A stretch of DNA of 64,000 nucleotides from an uncultured Flavobacteriaceae bacterium (GTDB lineage: Bacteria > Bacteroidota > Bacteroidia > Flavobacteriales > Flavobacteriaceae). The translations under genes and the position numbers were made by a program. The notes under the pieces were generated by a model that was not told the origin of the DNA, did not search any database, and was given only the letters and a program-made list of their open reading frames with translations. The stretch lies in contig CALSOZ010000001.1 of assembly GCA_943788095.1 (NCBI GenBank), forward strand, positions 1-64,000, read 5' to 3'. This document shows, piece after piece, positions 26,625-34,650 of this stretch (position 1 is the stretch's first letter; each line of letters starts with the position of its first letter).

Positions 26625-28921
26625 TTTAAAGTAATTTTAGTGTGAAGATTTGCGTTAGAATCGCCGCCAATAAATATTGAGTAGTCGCCTGGCTCAACGA
26701 TGAAATTTCCTTGATTGTCATAAAACCCAAGTTCTTTTTCAGTAAGTGTGAAAACGATTCTTTGACTTTGATTCGGTTCGAGACGGACTAATTCAAATCC
26801 TTTTAACTCTCTAACAGGACGGGTTACACTGGCAAAATGGTCTCTAATGTAGAGTTGCACCACTTCTTTCCCCGTTAATTTACCGCTATTTGTGAGCATC
26901 ACAGATACTTCTACTTTTTTATTGGAAACCACTTTTGCTTTGAGCGCACTGTATTCAAATGTTGTATAACTTAAGCCATATCCAAACGGATATAAAGGGG
27001 TGTTTTCCACGTCTTGAAAATGGGACCAAAACACAGTATTTGATGCTGGAATGGAAGGACGCCCAGTGTTTTTATAATTATAATAAATAGGCACTTGACC
27101 AACGGCTCTTGGAAAACTCATTGGCAATTTTCCACTAGGATTATAATCTCCATAAAGAACTTGCGCTATGGCATTTCCACTTTGAGTCCCTAGCTGCCAC
27201 GCTTCAACAATGGCGGGTAAATGTTCCTGATGCCAGTTTAAAACGAGTGGCCTTCCGTTGTTTAAGACTAAAACAATGTTTTTATTGACCTTAAAAACAG
27301 CTTCAAGTAGTTCTTGCTGAACGCCTGGCAATCCTAGTGTTGTACGACTTCTAGCCTCTCCACTTTGATATCCAACTTCACCCAATACCATCACGACCAC
27401 ATCTGCAGTTTTTGCTAGAGCAATGGCTTGCGGAAACTCACTCCTATCAGTCGTATTTATGTTTAGTTCGGCAGTAAATTTAGTTTTACCCAAACTTAGG
27501 TCGGCCCCTTTGGCGTAGGTTAATTGATTGTCTTTATAAGCTTGCATTCCCTCTAAAACAGAGACTGCTGTGTTGTCCTTCGCTGCAATTCTCCAATTGC
27601 CTAGAGGACTTGTTTTGTCGGACGCTAGGGCTCCAATTAATGCGATTTTTTGGCCTTGTTTTTTAAGTGGTAATAATTGGTTGTCATTTTTTAAGAGTAC
27701 GATTGACTTTTTCGCCATGTCTAAAGCCGCATCATGAAACGCTTGTTGTCCAATCACTTCTTTTTCGCGTTGCCTGTCACAATATTTGTAAGGGTCTTCA
27801 AAAAGACCTAATTCGAATTTGACACGCAAAATACGTCTTGCTGCATCATCAATATACGCTTCTTTAACGCTCCCTTCACGAACTAAATTAGCCAATTCGG
27901 TCACATACAGATACGATTCCATATCCATATCAGAACCCGCATTGGCTGCGATTTCTGCGGCATGCTTTCCGTCTTTTGCATGACCATGAAAAACCATTTC
28001 TTCAATAGAGCCCCAATCGGAAACTACAAATCCATCAAATTCCCATTGCCCTTTAAGAATATCTCTTTGTAGATATTTGTTTCCTGTTACAGGAATGCCA
28101 TTCAATTCATTAAACGAATTCATAAACGTTCTTACGCCTGCATCAATAGTGGCTTGAAAAGGAGGAAATATAATATTGTTTAAAGTAGAAGTTCCTACGT
28201 CAACCGTATTATACTCTCTTCCTGATTCGGCAAATCCATAGCCTGCAAAATGCTTTGCACAGGCAGCAATGGTCGTATGTTGTGATAAATCAGATCCTTG
28301 AAAGCCTTGCACTCTTGCAAATGCAATTTTAGATCCCAAATATGGGTCTTCTCCAGCACCTTCCATGACACGTCCCCAACGGGCATCACGTGAAATATCA
28401 ACCATAGGGGCAAAGGTCCAATTAATGCCAGCCGCAGCGGCTTCTTCTGCAGCGACTTGGGCTGATTTCTTAATGGCTTCTAAATCCCAACTCGCTGATT
28501 CTGCTAAAGGAATTGGACTGATCGTTTCATAGCCATGAATGACATCAAACCCTATAATTAAGGGGATGCCTAAGCGCGTTTCTTCGACGGCGATTTGTTG
28601 AACTTTTCGAACATTTTCGACCCCTCTTACATTGAGCATCGACCCGACATAACCTTTTCGGAGGTGTTCGTATTTTTTGGCAGCGTCTCCACTACTAGGT
28701 GCAGGACCCGTAATGTCCCAAAACCCATTGTATTGATTCATCTGACCTATCTTTTCTTCAAGGGTCATTTGCTTCAACAGAGTCGCCACTTTTTGATCGA
28801 TATCCAAAACAGATGTTAGGAATGCTGAACTGGTTTCTTCTGAGTTGTAGGTAGTAGAGTTTTTGCAGGAAATGAACCCTGTAACGCAATATGCTAAAAT
28901 TATTAAACTTATTTTTCTCAT
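26621..28921 (-). CDS. GH3 family beta-glucosidase lipoprotein
   Basis: 766 residues. A lipobox places Cys19 after GFIS. The GH3 N-terminal domain shows LIIGFDVIHGYETISPIPLA, AKHFAGYG (Lys223-His224) and the nucleophile Asp302 in GFVVSDWGS. The C-terminal domain has GEVGYQSGEARSRTTLGLPG, with the usual region for the acid/base, and a fibronectin-like tail (KEVVQLYIRD...RELKGFELV). The overall layout is that of BglX-type exo-beta-glucosidases, which release glucose from oligosaccharides. It is translationally linked to the downstream GH16 gene and lies just after the second GH16, so it would finish the glucan chains cut by both. Confidence 0.94.
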   Translation of the reverse strand: MRKISLIILAYCVTGFISCKNSTTYNSEETSSAFLTSVLDIDQKVATLLKQMTLEEKIGQMNQYNGFWDITGPAPSSGDAAKKYEHLRKGYVGSMLNVRGVENVRKVQQIAVEETRLGIPLIIGFDVIHGYETISPIPLAESASWDLEAIKKSAQVAAEEAAAAGINWTFAPMVDISRDARWGRVMEGAGEDPYLGSKIAFARVQGFQGSDLSQHTTIAACAKHFAGYGFAESGREYNTVDVGTSTLNNIIFPPFQATIDAGVRTFMNSFNELNGIPVTGNKYLQRDILKGQWEFDGFVVSDWGSIEEMVFHGHAKDGKHAAEIAANAGSDMDMESYLYVTELANLVREGSVKEAYIDDAARRILRVKFELGLFEDPYKYCDRQREKEVIGQQAFHDAALDMAKKSIVLLKNDNQLLPLKKQGQKIALIGALASDKTSPLGNWRIAAKDNTAVSVLEGMQAYKDNQLTYAKGADLSLGKTKFTAELNINTTDRSEFPQAIALAKTADVVVMVLGEVGYQSGEARSRTTLGLPGVQQELLEAVFKVNKNIVLVLNNGRPLVLNWHQEHLPAIVEAWQLGTQSGNAIAQVLYGDYNPSGKLPMSFPRAVGQVPIYYNYKNTGRPSIPASNTVFWSHFQDVENTPLYPFGYGLSYTTFEYSALKAKVVSNKKVEVSVMLTNSGKLTGKEVVQLYIRDHFASVTRPVRELKGFELVRLEPNQSQRIVFTLTEKELGFYDNQGNFIVEPGDYSIFIGGDSNANLHTKITLK

Positions 28922-28922
28922 T

Positions 28923-30035
28923 TTATTGGTAAACTCTCACATAATCAACTTCCATACTGTCCGAAGTAAAATTAGGGTCTATCGTACCGCCATTGGACCC
29001 ACCCATCGCAAGATTAAATATAAAAAAGAAGTTCGCATCAAAAGGCATTGTGTTATTGGTTGAGAGTGAGTAAAATTGTACTCCGTCTAATAATGCTTTG
29101 ATACTGCCAGCATTCCATTCTAAAGAATACACATGAAATTCTGTAGGGGTCGCTAAATCTACAGGAAGCCCATAACTAGCGGTTGAATTATTGTTATTCC
29201 AATGACAAGTTGATTGGATATATGTCTTATCTTGGAATTGCTCCATAATGTCGATTTCGCCACAATAGGGCCAGCCTACAGATCCGAAATTTGCACCAAG
29301 CATCCACAGTGCGGGCCATGTTCCGGCAACGGAAGGAAGTTTTGCACGTATATCAATACGTCCATATTTAAAATCAAGTTTATTTTGAGTTGTAATACGA
29401 CCCGAGGTATAGGTGCCGTCTGTTTCTTTAATGGCTTTTATGTTTAAAATTCCATTTTCAATAAATACATTTTTAGAGTGGTTGGTGTATTTTTGGACTT
29501 CTTGATTTCCCCATCCTCCAGCACCAAGTTCATAATTCCAATCGCCTGTATTGATGCTGCCGTTTCCGTCAAACTCATCGGACCACACAAGTGTGTCGTT
29601 ATTTCCAGAACCTCCCGTCGTGCCGCCTTCTACAAAAATAGTCAGCGTTTTACTGGTACTTATTTTTTCATCATCTATAGAATAGGCATAAAAAGTAACC
29701 GCCAATTGATTGGTTCCTGAGGAGTTAACCGTGTAAGTGAAAATACCAGTCGTATTTTTTGTTTCGGTTCCACTGCCAACTTTAAATCCATAACTAACCG
29801 CATCGGTTGCTGTGACTGTACCACTAAAAATACCTGAACCATCGCCATGAGGATTGTCAGCATCTTGTCCTTGAATTTCGACGGTAGCCTCTATATTAGT
29901 TGGAACGATCCCTTGTTCATTTCCATCGCCGCCGTTTCCTTCGCTTGAAGAACCGTCATCGCTGGAGGAGCAGCCTGCAAGGGAGAACCCTATTAGAAAC
30001 GTAAAAAAAAGAGTTAAAATAGTTGAATGTTTCAT
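28923..30035 (-). CDS. GH16 laminarinase lipoprotein with N-terminal PKD-like domain
   Basis: 370 residues. A lipobox (SLAGC, Cys22) is followed by Ser/Asp/Gly-rich acidic residues, which suggests surface export. Residues about 45-137 form a PKD-like module that resembles the start of the neighbouring glycan-binding lipoprotein (both contain GQDADNP and GDG). The GH16 domain begins near TLVWSDEFDG and has the signature GEIDIME at 259-265, Glu260 the likely nucleophile. It probably acts as the first, cell-surface cut of beta-1,3-glucan. It is separated from the upstream gene by a strong terminator and from GH3 by one base. Confidence 0.93.
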   Translation of the reverse strand: MKHSTILTLFFTFLIGFSLAGCSSSDDGSSSEGNGGDGNEQGIVPTNIEATVEIQGQDADNPHGDGSGIFSGTVTATDAVSYGFKVGSGTETKNTTGIFTYTVNSSGTNQLAVTFYAYSIDDEKISTSKTLTIFVEGGTTGGSGNNDTLVWSDEFDGNGSINTGDWNYELGAGGWGNQEVQKYTNHSKNVFIENGILNIKAIKETDGTYTSGRITTQNKLDFKYGRIDIRAKLPSVAGTWPALWMLGANFGSVGWPYCGEIDIMEQFQDKTYIQSTCHWNNNNSTASYGLPVDLATPTEFHVYSLEWNAGSIKALLDGVQFYSLSTNNTMPFDANFFFIFNLAMGGSNGGTIDPNFTSDSMEVDYVRVYQ

Positions 30036-30055
30036 AGTACCAATTTAAGAATAAT

Positions 30056-30088
30056 AGAAAAAAGAGGCAAATTTGCCTCTTTTTTTAT
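30056..30088 (-). terminator. Strong hairpin inside the PUL, between binding-protein and enzyme genes
   Basis: An uninterrupted palindrome AAAGAGGCAAATTTGCCTCTTT (in two 11-base halves) is flanked by A and T runs, so it terminates in both directions. It lies 16 bases after the stop of the glycan-binding lipoprotein gene and 21 bases before the GH16 ATG, so transcription of the enzyme genes would be reduced or would need another promoter. Confidence 0.85.
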
Positions 30089-30103
30089 AGTTTACTGAAA
30101 TAA

Positions 30104-31054
30104 TTAGTTTGCGACCTTGTATTTAGCATACCATGCAAATCCCCCACCTTCTTGGATAGATCTCACATGTAATTCTGTAGCGCTAATTGAAATGATATCA
30201 TAGACTGTTTCGCCAATGTACCAGCCCATAAATCCGCCATCGGATAACTGAAAACTGGTCATTCTGTAAGGGACATCGTCATAAGACCCTTCAACTGCTG
30301 CTTTAGAAGTGGATGGTGAGAATGCTACATTTTTAACTCCAAACATAGTTGTTGCAACTGTTTCGTCGTGGCAAGTATCGCCATCGACGCCTATAATTGA
30401 GGCATAGGCTCCTGGCACAAAAGCAGGTCCAGCTGTTTGTTCAAATGTTAAACCATTTTCAGTATTCGTAAATACAAATTCATTAGTATACATACACGAT
30501 TTTTCTGGATCGTTAGCTTCAATCGCATTCCACCAATTTGGCCATGCAAATTCTCCTCCGCCGTAGTCTTCCGTAACCGGTCCAAGTCCAATATGCAAAG
30601 GAATGTCCGAAGCCCATACCCAAGTTTTCGTATCGCCTTCATTAGCTCCAGCTAAAAAACTTAGTGCTTCCAAATCTTCGAAAGAACTAAATACACGAAC
30701 GTCTACAGAAGTACTTGACAACACGCCTCCAGTTCCAACAGCATTAATAATTACAGTGTAATCATTCACACCCGTTTTAGAATATCGATGCGTTACAACT
30801 CCAGAAGCTGCCACCTCTGAGTTGCCATCTCCAAAATTAAATTGATACGTAATTCCATTTTCAGCGGTGACAGTAAAAGTCACAAAACCTTCACCATCCC
30901 CGTTAGGGTTATCTGCATCTTGACCTACAATCTCTGCAGATACTTGTACATTTGTTGGAGTCGTAATAGAACCAAACTCATTGTTGTCGTCCTCGCAACT
31001 TGTAAAAAGTGCTAACGTTAGACACAAACTAATTATATATTTTAAGTTTTTCAT
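30104..31054 (-). CDS. PKD-domain lipoprotein, probable surface glycan-binding protein
   Basis: 316 residues. The lipobox is FTSC (Cys20) followed by EDDNNE, the acidic pattern of surface lipoproteins in Bacteroidota. A PKD domain runs from about 35 to 125 (YQFNFGDGNSEV...THRYSKTG). The C-terminal 180 residues contain WVWASDIPLHIGLGP, WPNWWNAI and a Cys in KSCMYTNEFVF. They resemble by eye the repeated C-terminal module of the next lipoprotein upstream (LGVGP, NWW, a Cys, YVF). No catalytic signature is present. Its place after SusD is that of SusE/SusF-type binding proteins, so beta-glucan capture is inferred. Confidence 0.82.
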   Translation of the reverse strand: MKNLKYIISLCLTLALFTSCEDDNNEFGSITTPTNVQVSAEIVGQDADNPNGDGEGFVTFTVTAENGITYQFNFGDGNSEVAASGVVTHRYSKTGVNDYTVIINAVGTGGVLSSTSVDVRVFSSFEDLEALSFLAGANEGDTKTWVWASDIPLHIGLGPVTEDYGGGEFAWPNWWNAIEANDPEKSCMYTNEFVFTNTENGLTFEQTAGPAFVPGAYASIIGVDGDTCHDETVATTMFGVKNVAFSPSTSKAAVEGSYDDVPYRMTSFQLSDGGFMGWYIGETVYDIISISATELHVRSIQEGGGFAWYAKYKVAN

Positions 31055-31065
31055 AATGTTTTTTT

Positions 31066-33147
31066 TTAATTTTTAATAAGAAGGAAAGTCCACCAAACAC
31101 CAGTGCCAGCTTCAATTTCGAGAGTCATTGTATTTGAATCCGCCATTGTAACTAAATACGTAATTGTATCGTCAACAGGTGTTCCAAGTTCATTTTCATT
31201 GTTGACTTTTGGTAGTCCTAAATAAGCACCTGCGCCAGTAATTGTAAGTGTGCTAGCAACTTCATCATAGCTATGTGTAGCAGCGTTTGATCCGTTGTGT
31301 GGAGCCACAGGAGCACCACAACCTTCTTCTTCAACATCTACTTGCCATGTTTCTAACCAACTGTCAGCGCCTAAAACATTAGAAAAACTTCCATCTGCTC
31401 CAAACACATAAGTATCATCAAAGAAACAAGTTCTTTCGATGACTTGCTCTGCAGTTATACTCCACCAGTTTGTGGTTCCTTGTGTTGGCCCAACGCCTAA
31501 TGACCCTGCTTCTGAAACGACACTCCAAGATCCTGCAAGAGGAGACGGGGGTGCAGCATCTTTAACTAATTTATAGGTCCACCAAACACCAGTGCCAGCT
31601 TCAATTTCGAGAGTGATTGAGTCTGAATCCTCCATTGTAACTGAATACGTAATTGTATTATTTACAGGTATTCCATCTTCACCTCCATTGTGTACTTTTG
31701 GCAATCCTAAATAAGCTCCTAAACCAGTTATTGTAAGGTTTCCACCAGGCTGATCATGACTAAAAGTGGCGGCATTGGTTCCGTTGTGTGGAGCTACAGG
31801 AGCTCCACAAGCTTCTTCTTCAACACCATCTTGCCATGTTTCTAACCAAGTATTATCCCCTACAACATTAGAAAAACTTCCGTCTGCTCCAAATACATAA
31901 GTGTCATCAAGAAAACAAGCTCTTTCAATAACTTGATCAGCAGTTATACTCCACCAGTTTGTGGTTCCTTGTGTTGGTCCAACGCCTAATGATCCTGCTT
32001 CTGAAGCTACTCTCCAGGTACCGATTAATGGAGATGGTCCTGCTGGGTCTCTATAAAAATATAAGTTATCTACAAAGATTGCTCCTCCTACAGGGCTACC
32101 TTCAAGTTTAAATTGAATAACATCAGCAAAGTCAACATCTGGGTTTTGATCTGTGAACACCGAAAGAGGTATGTCAAAAGAAGTCCATTGTTGAGCTGTT
32201 AAATCTAATTCATAAGCTGTTTCATTTGGGCCAGTACTTATTGGAGAAATTATTGCTTCATTTTCATCTGAAGTCCAAATGTCAACATGAATATATTCCA
32301 TAGAGGATGCATCTACCGGGTTTGAGGTAAAATCAATTCCTTGATAGTTGAGGTCTGAATACTGAAGCATTGTATCCCCTTCTAAATCAAATTCATTAAA
32401 TAAAGTCGTTTGATCCCAGTTTGGAAAGAAATCAACATCAGTAATATTTGTATAAGCACCACTGTAAATTGAAATCACATCTCCCTCTTCTCTAGAAGGA
32501 GGTGCTGGTGAGGACACTAATGGCGCTTCAATAGCGGTAACCTCGAACACTTCAGTATACGTGGTTGTTTCAATAGCTGCTCCCATTGCTACAACAGTAA
32601 TGGTGTATGTACCAGCGTCTGCGTAATCTAAAGATACTGTATCTCCGATGTTTGCCGTAACCGGCTCAGTTGCACTTTCTTCGCCAGAATGTACATCATA
32701 ACTAACCGCAAAATCTGCGTTTGCAGTTATATTGACACGTTTAGAAATCGCTGCATCATTTTCGATTGTGACTGCTAAATTAGCAGGTGCTTGAAACGAA
32801 ACCACAAGCTCCTGAGCAACTGTTGTTTCTAGGCCTGTAATTCCATAAGCGGTTGCGCTTACTGTGTACGTCCCTTCGGCATAGGTATGTGAAATATTTT
32901 CACCATTTTCTAAAGACGATGGATCTTCGGTTTCATCTCCAAACGTAACATCAAAAAGAATAGCGCCTTCTGCTACTGGAGTGATGGTTACCAATCCCGA
33001 ATTATCTTGTGTGACGTTAAAAAGCATTGACACTTCGGTTGGAGCAACCACATTTGTCACAAAGTTTAGGTCTTTTTCGTCTTCGACACAACCCGCGAAG
33101 GTTAATGCAACAAGACAAAAACTAAATAAATATTTTATTGTTTTCAT
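31066..33147 (-). CDS. Surface glycan-binding lipoprotein with duplicated C-terminal module
   Basis: 693 residues from MKTIKYLFS (an ATG three codons earlier is possible). Lipobox FAGC, Cys20, followed by VEDEKD. Residues about 40-210 hold two PKD-like domains (VTFGDETED, then the SYDVHSGEESATEPV repeat). Residues about 235-370 form a beta-sandwich ending in AIFVDNLYFYRDPAG, like a carbohydrate-binding module. Two copies of a 159-residue module follow (372-530 and 535-693), each with EAGSLGVGPTQGTTNWWSI, WLETWQ, CGAPVAPHN and IEAGTGVWWT. Exposed Trp pairs would suit glucan binding. It follows susD by 11 bases and has no enzyme motif. Confidence 0.85.
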   Translation of the reverse strand: MKTIKYLFSFCLVALTFAGCVEDEKDLNFVTNVVAPTEVSMLFNVTQDNSGLVTITPVAEGAILFDVTFGDETEDPSSLENGENISHTYAEGTYTVSATAYGITGLETTVAQELVVSFQAPANLAVTIENDAAISKRVNITANADFAVSYDVHSGEESATEPVTANIGDTVSLDYADAGTYTITVVAMGAAIETTTYTEVFEVTAIEAPLVSSPAPPSREEGDVISIYSGAYTNITDVDFFPNWDQTTLFNEFDLEGDTMLQYSDLNYQGIDFTSNPVDASSMEYIHVDIWTSDENEAIISPISTGPNETAYELDLTAQQWTSFDIPLSVFTDQNPDVDFADVIQFKLEGSPVGGAIFVDNLYFYRDPAGPSPLIGTWRVASEAGSLGVGPTQGTTNWWSITADQVIERACFLDDTYVFGADGSFSNVVGDNTWLETWQDGVEEEACGAPVAPHNGTNAATFSHDQPGGNLTITGLGAYLGLPKVHNGGEDGIPVNNTITYSVTMEDSDSITLEIEAGTGVWWTYKLVKDAAPPSPLAGSWSVVSEAGSLGVGPTQGTTNWWSITAEQVIERTCFFDDTYVFGADGSFSNVLGADSWLETWQVDVEEEGCGAPVAPHNGSNAATHSYDEVASTLTITGAGAYLGLPKVNNENELGTPVDDTITYLVTMADSNTMTLEIEAGTGVWWTFLLIKN
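31069..32034 (-). repeat. Tandem intragenic duplication, two 477-bp copies with period 489 bp
   Basis: Copy 1 is at 31558-32034 and copy 2 at 31069-31545, joined by 12 bases encoding AAPP. The encoded modules are about three quarters identical by eye, and long stretches of DNA are the same, so the duplication looks recent or is kept similar by conversion. Confidence 0.9.
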
Positions 33148-33158
33148 AGTTATCATTT

Positions 33159-34640
33159 TTAATAGTTTGGATTTTGTGCCCAGTTTCCGTTAGAAAATTG
33201 AATCTCTTCAATAGGGATTGGAAATAATTCGTGTTTACCCGTTACAAAGCCTTCTATGCTAGAAGAGGCTTCACCTGTACGTACTAAATCAAAGAAGCGG
33301 TGCCCTTCACCTACTAACTCGACGCGTCTTTCATGGTAAATAGCGGTTGTTAATGCACCACCAGTCGCGGTCACATTATGCGTTGAATCTCCAAAGGCTC
33401 GTTCACGAACTCTGTTTAAATAAGCGAGAGCTTTCGCATCGTCTACATTCCCTCTGTTGTTTGCTTCAGCTGCCATTAACAGTACATCTGCAAAACGAAT
33501 GGATCGGTAGTTGTTTGGATTGGTTAAATTTTGATCTCCTGTATTTAGATCTCCTTTACGTGCTATGTATTTACGGTTGTAGTAACCTGTATGCTCGTAT
33601 CCAACTCCAAAAGTTGCTCCAGTTGAAACTGCCCAAGCATTAATATCTAAAATTGACGCTTCTTTTCGAGAATCGCCTTCTTCAAAAACTTCTACCGTTG
33701 CTTGTGTTGGCACATTGAAACTATAGCCTGAATCATAGGTAGGCCCAGTATGATTACGGATGGAGTTGAAACCAACCGCAACGTTTCCTTCGCTACATTG
33801 AAGACAGCCAAATCCAGCCCCTTCAGCATCCGTGTATTGTACTTCAAACACCGATTCTACTCCGTTTTCACCGTCATTCTCAAAAATAGTTGCATAATCT
33901 AATGCAAGATCATAAGGGCCATTATTGATTACGTTGTCTAAAACGGTGGCAGCTTCCGCAAATTTGTTTTGATACAAATAAGCTTTTCCAAGCAACGCTT
34001 CGGCAGCACCTTTGGTCACTCGACCTGTTTGAGGCGCTACGTACTCTAAGTTATTGACCGCGTATTTCAAATCACTTTCGATAAGTGCATAAACTTCAGC
34101 AGGTGTTGACCTTGGAATAGACAATTCATCTCCTGGTGCAAAACGTTGGTCTACTTTTAGTGGAATCCCTCCAAACCATTTTAGTAATTCAAAATTATAA
34201 TAAGCTCTTAAAAAAGAGGCTTCCCCTAAGATGACTTCTTTTCCTTCGAACTCTATTTTATCTTTAAATTCTAAGATATAATTTGCACGATTCACTCCTG
34301 CAAACATCCAGTTCCAGACATCTCTTAAGTTGTTATTAACTTGGGTATGTGTCATGTCATCAATTTGTTGAAAACCGATCACATCCGTGGCGCTTTCGCC
34401 ACCACATAGAGTGTTATCAGAAGCAATTTCTCCTAACAATACATTTACGTAGGAGGCTTGTAATAAGTCATAAGCACCAATAAGTGCCATGTAATAATCA
34501 TCTTCAGAATTAAAGTAACCCTCTGAATCAATGTTATAGCTTTCTACCTCATCCAAAAATTTATCTGAACAAGAGTAAATTCCAGTCGCAATAAAAGCGA
34601 ATGCTAGAATTGTTGAAAATATGTTTTTGTTATTTTTCAT
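33159..34640 (-). CDS. susD: SusD-like glycan-binding lipoprotein (RagB/SusD family)
   Basis: 493 residues. Lipobox IYSC (Cys24) followed by SDKFLDE. The N-terminal TPR-like part has YFNSEDDYYMALIGAYDLLQ, and typical segments are RAYYNFELLKWFGGIPL, IPRSTPAEVYALIESDLKYA, GKAYLYQNKFAEAA, YRSIRFADVLLMAAEA and the C-terminal YLNRVRERAFGD, RRVELVGEGHRFFDLVRTG. This is the standard SusD fold, which caps its SusC partner and loads oligosaccharides. The gene follows susC by 10 bases. Substrate is inferred as laminarin from the two GH16 enzymes and GH3 in the same locus. Confidence 0.96.
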   Translation of the reverse strand: MKNNKNIFSTILAFAFIATGIYSCSDKFLDEVESYNIDSEGYFNSEDDYYMALIGAYDLLQASYVNVLLGEIASDNTLCGGESATDVIGFQQIDDMTHTQVNNNLRDVWNWMFAGVNRANYILEFKDKIEFEGKEVILGEASFLRAYYNFELLKWFGGIPLKVDQRFAPGDELSIPRSTPAEVYALIESDLKYAVNNLEYVAPQTGRVTKGAAEALLGKAYLYQNKFAEAATVLDNVINNGPYDLALDYATIFENDGENGVESVFEVQYTDAEGAGFGCLQCSEGNVAVGFNSIRNHTGPTYDSGYSFNVPTQATVEVFEEGDSRKEASILDINAWAVSTGATFGVGYEHTGYYNRKYIARKGDLNTGDQNLTNPNNYRSIRFADVLLMAAEANNRGNVDDAKALAYLNRVRERAFGDSTHNVTATGGALTTAIYHERRVELVGEGHRFFDLVRTGEASSSIEGFVTGKHELFPIPIEEIQFSNGNWAQNPNY

Positions 34641-34650
34641 CGTGTTATTT

